Shown here: positions 24,741 to 33,044 of the stretch, piece after piece | Layout of the letters: the number at the start of each line of letters is the position of its first letter | How positions within the stretch are numbered: the first letter of the stretch is position 1 | Origin: an uncultured Alistipes sp. | GTDB lineage: Bacteria > Bacteroidota > Bacteroidia > Bacteroidales > Rikenellaceae | Assembly: GCA_937911745.1 (NCBI GenBank) | Contig: CALDPX010000067.1 | Coordinates: 1-64,000 of the forward strand | DNA length: 64,000 bases | Direction: 5' to 3' | The notes under the pieces: generated by a model | Database searches by the model: none | What the model was told of the DNA's origin: nothing | What the model saw: the letters and a program-made list of their open reading frames with translations, nothing else | Made by a program: the position numbers and the translations under genes

Positions 24741-26306
24741 GTGCCCAAAACAATAAATTTAACTCTTTCGCCCAAGCAGGCAGCCTCCACCGAGGGGTGG
24801 CTCTCCATTGTGGTACGCACTCTCGGCATACGCCGCGAGCAGGTGGCTCTTGCGCGAGTGGTAAAACGCTCTGTCGATGCACGTCATCGCACACCTCAGG
24901 TGCTGCTTACGGTCGAGGTATTCATTGACAGCGAGCAGATGCCCGCTGAAATTCATTTCGACTATCCCGATGTAAACGGTAAAACGCCCGTTGTTATTGT
25001 GGGAGGCGGTCCTGCGGGATTGTTTGCCGCACTGAGGCTCATAGAACTCGGACTGCGCCCCATACTTTTGGAGAGGGGCAAGGATGTGACCGAGCGCCGC
25101 AGGGATATTGCGCAAATTCATCGCGGTGCAGGAGTTGATGCCGAGTCGAATTATGCCTTTGGCGAGGGCGGTGCGGGCACCTTCTCGGACGGCAAACTCT
25201 TCACTCGTTCCAAGAAACGTGGCGACTACAACCGCGCACTCCAAACCCTTGTTTTCCACGGAGCCTCGCCCGAGATACTCTATGAGGCACATCCGCACAT
25301 AGGCACCGACCGACTGCCCAAAATCATCGAGCAGGTACGCAAAACCATACTCTCCTCGGGCGGAGAGATACACTTCGGAGCAAAGGTTACGGATATTGAG
25401 ATAAGGGACAACAAAGCGGTAGGCGTATGGGTGGGCGACACTCTTGTGGAGGGTGCCGCAGTGGTGCTCGCAACGGGTCACTCGGCAGACGACATCTACG
25501 AAATGCTCCACCACAAAGGCGTACTCTTGGAGTCGAAGGCGTGGGCTATGGGCGTGAGGGTTGAGCACCCTCAGGAGGTCATTGACCGCATACAATACCA
25601 CTCGGACGATATGCGCGAGTGGCTCCCCGCAGCCTCCTACACCCTCACCGCACAGGTGGGTGGCAGGGGTGTCTACTCGTTCTGTATGTGTCCGGGGGGC
25701 GTGATAGTTCCCGCAATGACCGACTACCGAGAGTGTGTGGTAAATGGTATGAGTGCTTCGGCACGCTCCTCGCGTTGGGCAAATGCGGGTATCGTCACCG
25801 AAGTACGCCCCGAGGATTTCCCCCACCTCCAAGAAGAGTGGGGCGTGTTGGCAGGCTTGAAGTATCGCCAGCAGTTGGAACGCAGGGCAGCGGAGATTGT
25901 GGGTGGCGGCGGTACGGCACCCGCACAAAGACTTTCGGACTTTGTGACGGGCAGACAATCTTTTGACCTGCCACGCACCTCCTATCTACCCAAAACTGTT
26001 CCGATGAAGGGCGAGGAGTGGCTACCCGACTATATTGCCGAGTCGCTGAGGGGAGGTTTTAGACAGTGGGGCTCCCGTATGAGGGGCTTTGTGGGCAACA
26101 ATGCACAAATCATCGGCTTGGAGTCGCGCACCTCAACCCCTGTGCGCATACCTCGCGACAAGGAGAGCCTTATGCACCCCGTTGTGGAGGGTTTGTACCC
26201 CACGGGCGAAGGTGCAGGCTATGCCGGTGGCATCATCTCGGCAGCCCTCGATGGCACTCGTGTGGCAGAGAAGATTGCCCAAAAGCACACAAAAGGAGGA
26301 CAATAG
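24741..26306 (+). CDS. FAD-dependent oxidoreductase, COG2509-type
   Basis: 521 aa from the GTG at 24741. An N-terminal ~80-residue cap is followed by the Rossmann FAD motif VVIVGGGPAGLFAALRL, a second nucleotide-contact GEGGAGTFSDGKL, the ATGHSADDIYEML segment and the C-terminal PTGEGAGYAGGI that closes the FAD site. This pattern is typical of the 'uncharacterised FAD-dependent dehydrogenase' family (COG2509). Substrate unknown. A TTG at 24720 is in frame but overlaps the -7 box and is rejected as the start. Confidence 0.85.
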   Translation: MPKTINLTLSPKQAASTEGWLSIVVRTLGIRREQVALARVVKRSVDARHRTPQVLLTVEVFIDSEQMPAEIHFDYPDVNGKTPVVIVGGGPAGLFAALRLIELGLRPILLERGKDVTERRRDIAQIHRGAGVDAESNYAFGEGGAGTFSDGKLFTRSKKRGDYNRALQTLVFHGASPEILYEAHPHIGTDRLPKIIEQVRKTILSSGGEIHFGAKVTDIEIRDNKAVGVWVGDTLVEGAAVVLATGHSADDIYEMLHHKGVLLESKAWAMGVRVEHPQEVIDRIQYHSDDMREWLPAASYTLTAQVGGRGVYSFCMCPGGVIVPAMTDYRECVVNGMSASARSSRWANAGIVTEVRPEDFPHLQEEWGVLAGLKYRQQLERRAAEIVGGGGTAPAQRLSDFVTGRQSFDLPRTSYLPKTVPMKGEEWLPDYIAESLRGGFRQWGSRMRGFVGNNAQIIGLESRTSTPVRIPRDKESLMHPVVEGLYPTGEGAGYAGGIISAALDGTRVAEKIAQKHTKGGQ

Positions 26307-26330
26307 TGTGCAACTATCGAGTTTTATTCG

Positions 26331-26338
26331 TATATTTG
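26331..26338 (+). promoter_or_regulatory. -7 box of the glycan-transfer gene set
   Basis: TATATTTG, 31 bases before the ATG at 26370; it probably drives the three glycan-transfer genes and rsmG. Confidence 0.55.
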
Positions 26339-26369
26339 TAGATACATTATTTCGACCAACCTCTTTTTT

Positions 26370-27209
26370 ATGAAACGTATAGCAGCAATAACGATGGTTC
26401 GCAATGACGAGTTCTACCTGCGCAAGTGGGTAGAGTACTACGGCAGAGAACTCGGCAAGGAGAACCTCTACATCTTCTTTGACGGCACCGACCAGAGGAT
26501 TCCCGACTTCTGCGAGGGTACAACCTCACGCCTCAGGGAACGCAACCCTCAGCACGTTGTAAAGGCAGAGAAAGACCGCCTCGGATTCCTATCCGAGCAG
26601 GCGGCAATTCTTATGCGCAACGAGGGCTACGACCTTGTCATCGGTACCGATGCCGACGAGTTCTTGGTTGTAGACCCGAAAGTTGGCACCCCTCTGGCAG
26701 AGTATTTGAGTGGGCTCAAAATACGCACAAGTGTTTCGGCATTGGGCATAGATGTAGGACAGCACCTGGAAACAGAGGGTGTTATTGACGGTTCGCGTCC
26801 CTTCTTGGAGCAACGCCACAACGCCTATATATGTTCGCGCTACACCAAACCATCGGTCATAGCACGTCCCGTACGCTGGGGCTCGGGCTTCCACCGTGTC
26901 AAAGGTCACGATTTCCGCATAGACCGCAACCTCTTCCTCTTCCACTTCGGAAGTGTCGATTTGAAGATGATAGAGGATAGGATGGGTAATATGGACTTGG
27001 TGTCGACAGGCAGGCTCAAACACATCCAGAAGAGGGCTCGCACAATCTATCTTGTGACAGCAGCCAAAGCAAGGGAGTGGGAGCGCACCACCCGCCTGTT
27101 GCGCCTCATACACCAGTGGGTACGCCCCATATGGGCAATCAACAAGCCCTGGAACACTATCCGCAAATACGTTGTCCGCATCCCCGAGAGGTTTTCCAAA
27201 ATAGTATAA
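26370..27209 (+). CDS. GT-A glycosyltransferase, GT2/GT92-like
   Basis: 279 aa. It opens with AAITMVRNDEFYLRKWVEYY, typical of the GT2/GT92-like 'Glyco_tranf_2_4' group, and carries a D-x-D type metal motif in GTDADEF (~93-99). A basic C-terminus (HIQKRARTIYLV...RTTRLLRLIHQW) may contact the membrane. Likely acts in surface glycan synthesis together with the next two genes. Donor and acceptor unknown. Confidence 0.8.
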   Translation: MKRIAAITMVRNDEFYLRKWVEYYGRELGKENLYIFFDGTDQRIPDFCEGTTSRLRERNPQHVVKAEKDRLGFLSEQAAILMRNEGYDLVIGTDADEFLVVDPKVGTPLAEYLSGLKIRTSVSALGIDVGQHLETEGVIDGSRPFLEQRHNAYICSRYTKPSVIARPVRWGSGFHRVKGHDFRIDRNLFLFHFGSVDLKMIEDRMGNMDLVSTGRLKHIQKRARTIYLVTAAKAREWERTTRLLRLIHQWVRPIWAINKPWNTIRKYVVRIPERFSKIV

Positions 27210-27222
27210 AAAACGAAGGATT

Positions 27223-28194
27223 ATGAGAGAGGAAGTAGATGTTGTTATTGCCTGGGTTGATGGCGACGACCCCGCACACCGAGCCAAACGCCTCCAATAT
27301 GGCGGTAAGGTGGCAACCACTCACAACGATGTAGGAGGAGATATGCGCTATCGTGCCACGGGCGAGATATACTTCTGTGTGGCTTCCATCTTGCGCTACG
27401 CACCTTGGGTGAGGAAAATTTGGATTGTCACCGACAACCAAGACCCCAAGGTGGACGAGTTTGTGGCTCGCAACTTCCCCGACAACAAGATACCCTTCGA
27501 GATTGTCGACCACAAGGTGCTATTCAGGGGCTACGAGCAATACCTCCCTACCTTCAACTCACTTGCCATATCGACCTTGTTGTGGCGCATACCCGGACTT
27601 GCCGACCGCTACCTCTACTTCAACGACGATGTCTTTTTGGCTGCACCTGCCGAGCCAGAGATGTGGTTCGAGGGCGAGAGCACAACACTCTATGCCCGCA
27701 AGGTGCCCGCATTTGCCGCACGCTTTCTGCGTTGGGCTAAGCACTTGGGCAAAAAACACAAAATTTTCGGTCATAAAGACCCTATGCTCAATGCGGCAGA
27801 CCTGCTCCACTCGGGCTATTTCTTCCTCTTCCCTCACGCCCCTGTGCCTATGCGCAGGAGTTGGTATGAGAGGTTCTTTGGCGAGCACCCCGCCCTTTTG
27901 GAGAGCAACATCTGCCACCGCTTCCGCGAGCCTTCGCAGTTCTCCTCGCCTACGCTTTTCTATGTGAGTGCCTACCGCGAGGGATTGCTCAGACTGCTCC
28001 CCTCGAAGGGTACGACCTGCTTCTTCAAACCCTCGGTGGAGAAGAGGGGAGGTTATATGGCACGCAAAATTGCCGAGGCAGATGGCAACCGCGACTTGAA
28101 GTTCGGCTGCATCAACTCACTTGGCGAGACCACCATAGAGGAGCAAGAGATGTTCCAACGCTGGATAACCGCAAAACTCAACATAACACTCTAA
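27223..28194 (+). CDS. Stealth-family sugar-phosphotransferase
   Basis: 323 aa. Conserved region 1 is VDVVIAWVDGDDP (~5-17); region 2 covers ILRYAPWVRKIWIVTDNQDP and YLPTFNSLAISTLLWRIPGLADRYLYFNDDVFL (the F-N-D-D motif); region 3 is represented by the SNICHRFREPSQF stretch. Stealth proteins transfer sugar-1-phosphates, for example in capsule polymers, and are related to metazoan GlcNAc-1-phosphotransferase. It lies between two glycosyltransferase genes, so a phosphodiester-linked glycan is plausible but not shown. Confidence 0.87.
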   Translation: MREEVDVVIAWVDGDDPAHRAKRLQYGGKVATTHNDVGGDMRYRATGEIYFCVASILRYAPWVRKIWIVTDNQDPKVDEFVARNFPDNKIPFEIVDHKVLFRGYEQYLPTFNSLAISTLLWRIPGLADRYLYFNDDVFLAAPAEPEMWFEGESTTLYARKVPAFAARFLRWAKHLGKKHKIFGHKDPMLNAADLLHSGYFFLFPHAPVPMRRSWYERFFGEHPALLESNICHRFREPSQFSSPTLFYVSAYREGLLRLLPSKGTTCFFKPSVEKRGGYMARKIAEADGNRDLKFGCINSLGETTIEEQEMFQRWITAKLNITL

Positions 28195-28207
28195 CACACG
28201 CATAGCA

Positions 28208-29191
28208 ATGCAACCAAAACAACCGACCATATCGGTCATCATCCCCGTCTACAACGCCGAGCATACGCTTGACAGGTGTATAGAGAGTGTCTTGGCACAG
28301 AGTTTTACCGATTGGGAGTTGGTGCTTGTGAATGATGGCAGCAAAGATGCAAGTGGTGAGATTTGTGACCGATATGCAGCCTCTGACGGGCGAGTGAGAG
28401 TCATACACAAACCCAACGAGGGCGTGGCTGCTACCCGCAAGAGAGGTATTGAGGCTGCCAAGGGCGAGTACTCCATACAGATAGACTCCGACGATTGGGT
28501 GGAACCTACAATGTTGGAGGAGTTATACACAATAGCCCAAAGGGAGAGTGCCGATGTGGTAATTTGCGACTTCTACTACGACTACCAAGGGCGCAAACCC
28601 TTGAAGCGAAGGGGACAGAAACCTCTCAACCTCAACAGTAGGAGCGTGCTGTCCGAGATGCTCGAATATCGCCGCATAAGTCCAAGTTTGGCTAATAAAC
28701 TTGTGCGCCACGAGTGCTATACCAAATATAAAGTGGACATACCTTCCGACATCTCGCACGGCGAAGACTTTTTTGTCTGCTTCTCGCTATTTCGCAACCC
28801 CGATGTGAAGATTGCCTACCAACCCGAGGCATACTACCACTATCTGCAAGATGCCAATAGTTCTTCGCTCACCCACACCTACTCGGCGAGGGATTTTGAG
28901 CGCGAGAGTAACCTCAAAAGACACTGCTTGGAGTTGATGAAGGGCGACGAGTTCTACGCGCGTGTGGAGGAGCGTATGATACACAACATTGTGCGCAGGG
29001 CGTTCAATGGCGGTGTTTTCTCCTCGAAGGAGTTCAAGGAGCGCACCTACGCCTACCGCCACAGCATCCTCCACAACCACCACATCGCTTGGCACCGCCG
29101 CTGGCGACTCTACCTTGCGTGCATCGGCTACTACCGCCTGATGTATGGCTATAAATCGGTGGGCAAACTATTCAAAAAGAGAAACCAATAA
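28208..29191 (+). CDS. glycosyltransferase family 2
   Basis: 327 aa. N-terminal TISVIIPVYNAEHTLDRCIESVLAQS, nucleotide-binding LVNDGSKDASGEI, and IDSDDWVEP as the D-x-D motif mark a classical GT2 enzyme. The C-terminal region is basic and has no membrane spans. It follows the Stealth gene by 13 bases and precedes rsmG by six. Substrate unknown. Confidence 0.9.
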   Translation: MQPKQPTISVIIPVYNAEHTLDRCIESVLAQSFTDWELVLVNDGSKDASGEICDRYAASDGRVRVIHKPNEGVAATRKRGIEAAKGEYSIQIDSDDWVEPTMLEELYTIAQRESADVVICDFYYDYQGRKPLKRRGQKPLNLNSRSVLSEMLEYRRISPSLANKLVRHECYTKYKVDIPSDISHGEDFFVCFSLFRNPDVKIAYQPEAYYHYLQDANSSSLTHTYSARDFERESNLKRHCLELMKGDEFYARVEERMIHNIVRRAFNGGVFSSKEFKERTYAYRHSILHNHHIAWHRRWRLYLACIGYYRLMYGYKSVGKLFKKRNQ

Positions 29192-29197
29192 GAGAGT

Positions 29198-29821
29198 ATG
29201 AATCCGGAAATTATCTCAAAATACTTCACCCTCACTCCCGAACAACAGAGCCGTTTTAATGCTCTTGGTGCGCTCTACGAGGAGTGGAACGCCAAGATAA
29301 ACGTCATTTCGCGCAAGGATATAGACGAACTCTATGTGCGCCACGTTCTGCACTCTCTCGCCATCGCCAAAGTCTGCACTTTCGAGGCGGGTGCAAGGGT
29401 TGTCGATATTGGCTGCGGAGGGGGCTTTCCTACTATACCGTTGGCTATTATGTTCCCCGAAGTGGAGTTTACGGCTGTGGACTCCATAGGCAAGAAGATT
29501 ACGGTTGTGAGGGAGATAGCCTCGGCTTTGGGATTGCAGAATGTCACGCCCGTAAACGCCCGCATAGAGGCTGTGAAGGGGGAGTTTGACTATGTTGTGA
29601 GCCGTGCCGTTACGGATATGAAAACCCTCAAAGGCTGGGCACTACCCAAACTCCGCACGGGACAGAGAGGCTCGCTGCCCAACGGAATGTTGGTCTTGAA
29701 GGGTGGCGACCTTGCGGAGGAGATTGCCACTGCACGCCTCAGGTGCGACATACACCGCATCAGCGACCTCTTCGAGGAGGAGTTTTTCTACACAAAACAA
29801 GTAATTTACGCAAGGCGATAG
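29198..29821 (+). CDS. rsmG: 16S rRNA m7G527 methyltransferase
   Basis: 207 aa. RsmG (GidB) methylates G527 of 16S rRNA with SAM. The Rossmann motif VVDIGCGGGFPTIPLAIMFP and EFTAVDSIGKK bind SAM, and DYVVSRAVTDMKTLKGWA is the family's R-A-V segment. The start ATG lies six bases after the GT2 stop, so it is likely co-transcribed with the glycan genes. Confidence 0.95.
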   Translation: MNPEIISKYFTLTPEQQSRFNALGALYEEWNAKINVISRKDIDELYVRHVLHSLAIAKVCTFEAGARVVDIGCGGGFPTIPLAIMFPEVEFTAVDSIGKKITVVREIASALGLQNVTPVNARIEAVKGEFDYVVSRAVTDMKTLKGWALPKLRTGQRGSLPNGMLVLKGGDLAEEIATARLRCDIHRISDLFEEEFFYTKQVIYARR

Positions 29822-29847
29822 GGTGCAAAAAGGGCTCAAAAACAATA

Positions 29848-29877
29848 ATTTTGAATTTTGAATTTTGAATTTTGAAT
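29848..29877 (+). repeat. heptad tract (ATTTTGA)n before the rpmH promoter
   Basis: Four tandem ATTTTGA units end nine bases before TATCTTTG; same arrangement as at rplS and dnaX. Confidence 0.8.
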
Positions 29878-29885
29878 TTAATGTG

Positions 29886-29893
29886 TATCTTTG
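29886..29893 (+). promoter_or_regulatory. -7 box for rpmH
   Basis: TATCTTTG, 46 bases before the rpmH ATG. Confidence 0.65.
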
Positions 29894-29939
29894 CAGTCCG
29901 AAAATTACGAAAAAACTGATAAATAATTAAAATAGCGCT

Positions 29940-30095
29940 ATGAAAAGGACTTATCAACCTTCAAAGAGGAAAAGAATCAACAAACACGGCTTCCGCGCTC
30001 GTATGGCTACCGTGAACGGTCGCAAAGTACTTGCTGCTCGCCGCGCAAAAGGTCGTAAGAAACTCACCGTTTCGGACGAGTTGCGCAACAAATAG
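29940..30095 (+). CDS. rpmH: 50S ribosomal protein L34
   Basis: 51 aa, MKRTYQPSKRKRINKHGFRA at the start and ending KLTVSDELRNK. This is the standard L34 sequence, a very basic protein near the L23 end of the exit tunnel. It has its own promoter and a strong terminator. It is not next to rnpA or dnaA here. Confidence 0.97.
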   Translation: MKRTYQPSKRKRINKHGFRARMATVNGRKVLAARRAKGRKKLTVSDELRNK

Positions 30096-30167
30096 TCGAG
30101 AGGACTAAGACGTTGATTCGCTGCCTCGGATGGTGACAAGGTCACCCGCTCTGGTAGGCAGAACAAG

Positions 30168-30197
30168 AAAAACCACATCGGACGCGATGTGGTTTTT
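30168..30197 (+). terminator. rpmH terminator
   Basis: A 12-bp stem (AAAAACCACATC / GATGTGGTTTTT) with loop GGACGC, running into a T7 tract. Confidence 0.85.
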
Positions 30198-30233
30198 TTG
30201 TTGCTTGTGAGTCGACAATCTACAATCCTCCCA

Positions 30234-30338
30234 AAACCCTCCTTTGAAAGGAGGGCTTCGAAGGTCGCGGATTCGAGTATCAGACATCTAATAGTAAGTC
30301 CTCCCCTACGAGAGGGGAGGATTTAGGAGGGGTGGTCG
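30234..30338. repeat. G/C-rich paired hairpins, dispersed-repeat type
   Basis: Two hairpins stand about 45 bases apart: CCCTCCTTT-GAAAGGAGGG (from ~30237) and TCCTCCCCT-ACG-AGAGGGGAGGA (from ~30300), the second followed by TTTAGGAGGGGTGG. This AGGAGGGG motif is familiar from repeats scattered through Bacteroidota genomes (recollection, not searched). No gene is seen in 30198-30356. Confidence 0.6.
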
Positions 30339-30356
30339 AATAATAGATGCCGAAAC

Positions 30357-30410
30357 TTCGGCTCAAAACAAAAGGGAAGCACAAATGCTTCCCTTTTGTT
30401 TTGAGCCGAA
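30357..30410 (-). terminator. 24-bp palindrome overlapping the tRNA-Thr 3' end
   Basis: The arms 30357-30380 and 30387-30410 are perfect complements with a 6-nt loop. On the minus strand the first arm begins inside the tRNA acceptor 3' strand (TTCGGC), so the tRNA and the terminator stem compete for the same bases. The stem includes an A/T block but no separate U-run follows. Confidence 0.7.
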
Positions 30411-30476
30411 AGCGGGACTCGAACCCGCGACCTTTTCATTACGAGTGAAACGCTCTACCACCTGAGCTATTTCGGC
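30404..30476 (-). tRNA. tRNA-Thr (anticodon CGU)
   Basis: On the minus strand: acceptor GCCGAAA, D-arm GCTC...GAGC, anticodon stem TTTCA/TGAAA with loop CTCGTAA (anticodon CGT), T-arm GCGGG-TTCGAGT-CCCGC, acceptor TTTCGGC and discriminator T. CCA is not encoded. It is the second Thr tRNA in the window, after the UGU one at 1-54. Confidence 0.96.
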
Positions 30477-30512
30477 ACCTTCCGCCGATGTCGAATTCGG
30501 CTTTATCGGGCG

Positions 30513-30520
30513 CAAAGATA
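30513..30520 (-). promoter_or_regulatory. -7 box of tRNA-Thr(CGU)
   Basis: TATCTTTG on the minus strand, 37 bases upstream of the tRNA 5' end. Confidence 0.6.
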
Positions 30521-30639
30521 CTACGGGGAATTCAAAATGCAAAATGCAAAACGCAAAATTATCGCTCGGCATACGCCTTCGAAGGCGAGCCGAAGGGTGG
30601 TTTTTGGGGCTTGGCGTTGCATCGGGAGCAAAAATGTTG

Positions 30640-30647
30640 TATCTTCG
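30640..30647 (+). promoter_or_regulatory. possible -7 box for cstA
   Basis: TATCTTCG differs from the consensus at one position and lies 73 bases before the cstA ATG. Confidence 0.4.
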
Positions 30648-30719
30648 TGCCACATTGTGGCGACAAAAAGCGCAACATGCACACACAAAAAAGGGCAAAA
30701 ACAAAAACAATAAATTCTT

Positions 30720-32204
30720 ATGATTACCTTCATTATTTGCCTTGTGGCACTCGTGGCAGCCTACTTCCTCTATGGCAAGTATCTCGACCGTGTGGCTGGT
30801 ATTCGCAACACCACCGAGGTGCCCTCAAAGACTATGTACGACGGCGTGGATTACATCCCTATGCCTCGTTGGAAAACCTTTCTTATTCAGCTGCTTAACA
30901 TTGCCGGATTAGGTCCCATCTTTGGCGCACTTCTCGGCGCGGCGTATGGTCCTGTGGCTTTCGTGTGGATTACCCTCGGAGGTATCTTCTTCGGTGCTAT
31001 GCACGACTATTTCTCGGGTGTCATTTCGCTCCGCAATGGCGGACTCAGCCTTCCCGAGATTGTGGGCAAATATCTCGGAGGAGGTCCCAAAGCGGTTATG
31101 CGTTGGTTTTCGCTGGCGTTGATGATTTTGGTCGGTGCGGTATTTATGTCGCAGCCTGCCGAGTTGATTGCCGAGCGCATCTCCTCGCCTGCGCTCTCTG
31201 ATGTTGCATTCCAGAGCCCCGCAGGTCACACATTCAGCACCCTTTTAATAATCATCCTTGCGGCTATTCTCGTCTACTACATCATAGCAACCCTACTCCC
31301 CATCGACAAAATCATCGGCAAGATATATCCCGTCTTTGGAGGTCTGCTGATATTTATGGCATTGGGTATCCTCTGGGCTCTCTTTACCGAGTACGGCTCG
31401 GCTATCCCCGAGTTTAGCGGTTTCAAGAATATGAAGGCTGACGCCGAGCGTTTCCCGCTTGTGCCGATGCTCTTCACGACCATTGCGTGTGGTGCCATCA
31501 GCGGTTTCCACGCCACCCAATCGCCACTTATGGCTCGCTGTATGCGCAACGAGAACGAGAGCCGAGTTGTATTCTACGGTGCTATGATATCCGAGAGCGT
31601 TATCGCCCTCATTTGGGCTGCTATCGGTATGGCATTCTGGGGCGGTGTAGAGGGTTTGAACGGAGCCATCGGAGAGTATGGTGGCAAGGCGGCTGTGTTG
31701 GTAGACAAGATAGCCACCTCAACACTCGGCAACACCATCGCCTACTTCGTGATTTTTGGTGTTGTGGCGTGTGCCATTACCTCGGGCGACACTGCATTCC
31801 GTAGCGCAAGGCTCATTGCGGCAGATATGTTCGGCGTGGAGCAGAAGAGCATCGCCAAACGCCTTTGGATATGCTTCCCTATCTTCGCTCTGGGCTTGGC
31901 TATCATCCTGCTGCTCCCCTTCGGCACCATTTGGAGTTACTTTGCGTGGGCAAATCAGGCTCTGGCTGTATTCACACTTTGGACCATCTGCGTATGGCTA
32001 CACGAGAGGGGCAAGAGCATTTGGATTGCGCTTGTACCTGCACTCGTAATGACCTACGTTTGTGCAAGTTACATCTTTGTTTCGCCCCTTATGTTCGGTA
32101 TGTCGAACCGCCTTGTAGCATACCTGCTTGGTGGTGTGCTGACGCTCGTCATAGCCTACTATATGGTGCGTAAAATCTACACTTATGGCAAGAAACTCTC
32201 TTAA
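30720..32204 (+). CDS. cstA: carbon starvation protein CstA (pyruvate/peptide transporter)
   Basis: 494 aa with about 13 hydrophobic spans. The start MITFIICLVALVAAYFLYGKYLD and the conserved stretches QLLNIAGLGPIFGALLGAAYGP, GAMHDYFSGVISLRNGG and ISGFHATQSPLMARCM are typical CstA. It is shorter than the ~700-residue E. coli protein, the compact form I expect in this phylum. CstA proteins take up pyruvate or peptides when carbon is scarce. Its 3' end overlaps the next gene by 20 bases. Confidence 0.92.
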   Translation: MITFIICLVALVAAYFLYGKYLDRVAGIRNTTEVPSKTMYDGVDYIPMPRWKTFLIQLLNIAGLGPIFGALLGAAYGPVAFVWITLGGIFFGAMHDYFSGVISLRNGGLSLPEIVGKYLGGGPKAVMRWFSLALMILVGAVFMSQPAELIAERISSPALSDVAFQSPAGHTFSTLLIIILAAILVYYIIATLLPIDKIIGKIYPVFGGLLIFMALGILWALFTEYGSAIPEFSGFKNMKADAERFPLVPMLFTTIACGAISGFHATQSPLMARCMRNENESRVVFYGAMISESVIALIWAAIGMAFWGGVEGLNGAIGEYGGKAAVLVDKIATSTLGNTIAYFVIFGVVACAITSGDTAFRSARLIAADMFGVEQKSIAKRLWICFPIFALGLAIILLLPFGTIWSYFAWANQALAVFTLWTICVWLHERGKSIWIALVPALVMTYVCASYIFVSPLMFGMSNRLVAYLLGGVLTLVIAYYMVRKIYTYGKKLS

Positions 32205-32892
32205 ACCAACCCTCGCTCAGAACTTCCGTATCTCTCTCAACAAGGACGCCAAAGGCTCCGATCCCGACTTCTCTGCCGCACTCGCCCGCTCGCACAAGGC
32301 GGAGCAGGAGGGACGTTGGGAGGAGGCGTGCGAGATACGCTTTGCGGCTGTGCAGCACCTTGTGGAGTTGTTTCCCGAGGACGAACAGATAGAACTCGAT
32401 TGGGAGGACCACTACACCCGTGATGCTGTGGTGTTGCTCTACTCCTCGGCAGTGGATTTCTTCCTTGTGGGCGATTGGGAGATGGCTGCGGCACAGTTGG
32501 AGATGGTGCTCGACATTGATAGTGACGACCACTTGGAGGCTACCACGCTCCTCGCCTTTGTATATGTGGCTATGGAGGAGTGGGAGTCGCTCGACGACCT
32601 GCTGCCCGACCTCGACGACAAGAGCCCCGAAAAGGCTCTGGTGGTGCTATGGAGTGAATTTCTGCGCAATGGCACTATTAATAAAGATGTGGTGGCAACG
32701 CTCCGTCGCTTCCACCCACACTACCTTAGGGAATGGTGCGCCACCGACCACCCTACAGATGAGCATTACTTGGCAGATGTCGCCTCCGACCGCCCCTCGA
32801 AAGAGGCTCTCGCCCGCGAACTGTGGCTCCAAACCGAACACCTATGGCGTGCAAACAGCAACTTCATAGAGGAGTTGAGGTCTGGGAGTTAA
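32185..32892 (+). CDS. CstA-linked TPR-like protein, unknown function
   Basis: 235 aa, acidic, no signal peptide or membrane span. Helical TPR-like pairs: AALARSHKAEQEGRWEEACEI, then LLYSSAVDFFLVGDWEMAAA and ATTLLAFVYVAMEEWESL. The reading frame starts inside cstA, so translation is probably coupled. I do not recognise a named family. It may be a cytosolic partner of the transporter; that is inference from coupling alone. Confidence 0.7.
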   Translation: MARNSLKPTLAQNFRISLNKDAKGSDPDFSAALARSHKAEQEGRWEEACEIRFAAVQHLVELFPEDEQIELDWEDHYTRDAVVLLYSSAVDFFLVGDWEMAAAQLEMVLDIDSDDHLEATTLLAFVYVAMEEWESLDDLLPDLDDKSPEKALVVLWSEFLRNGTINKDVVATLRRFHPHYLREWCATDHPTDEHYLADVASDRPSKEALARELWLQTEHLWRANSNFIEELRSGS

Positions 32893-32897
32893 GGGCA

Positions 32898-32920
32898 CTT
32901 CTCTCCCTTAAAGAGAGAAG
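32898..32920 (+). terminator. hairpin after the cstA gene pair
   Basis: CTTCTCTC / GAGAGAAG with a 7-nt loop six bases after the stop codon; no clear U-run. Confidence 0.45.
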
Positions 32921-32993
32921 AGTATAAGTTTTGCTTATATTATCATCAAATAATATAATCCGACAAAAGAGTACCAATTCACAAATTTTGCAC

Positions 32994-33001
32994 TATCTTT
33001 G
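32994..33001 (+). promoter_or_regulatory. -7 box for ferritin
   Basis: TATCTTTG, 43 bases before the ferritin ATG. Confidence 0.65.
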
Positions 33002-33044
33002 TAATACAGAAAAACGATAATTAACCAAAAAACACGAACACAAT

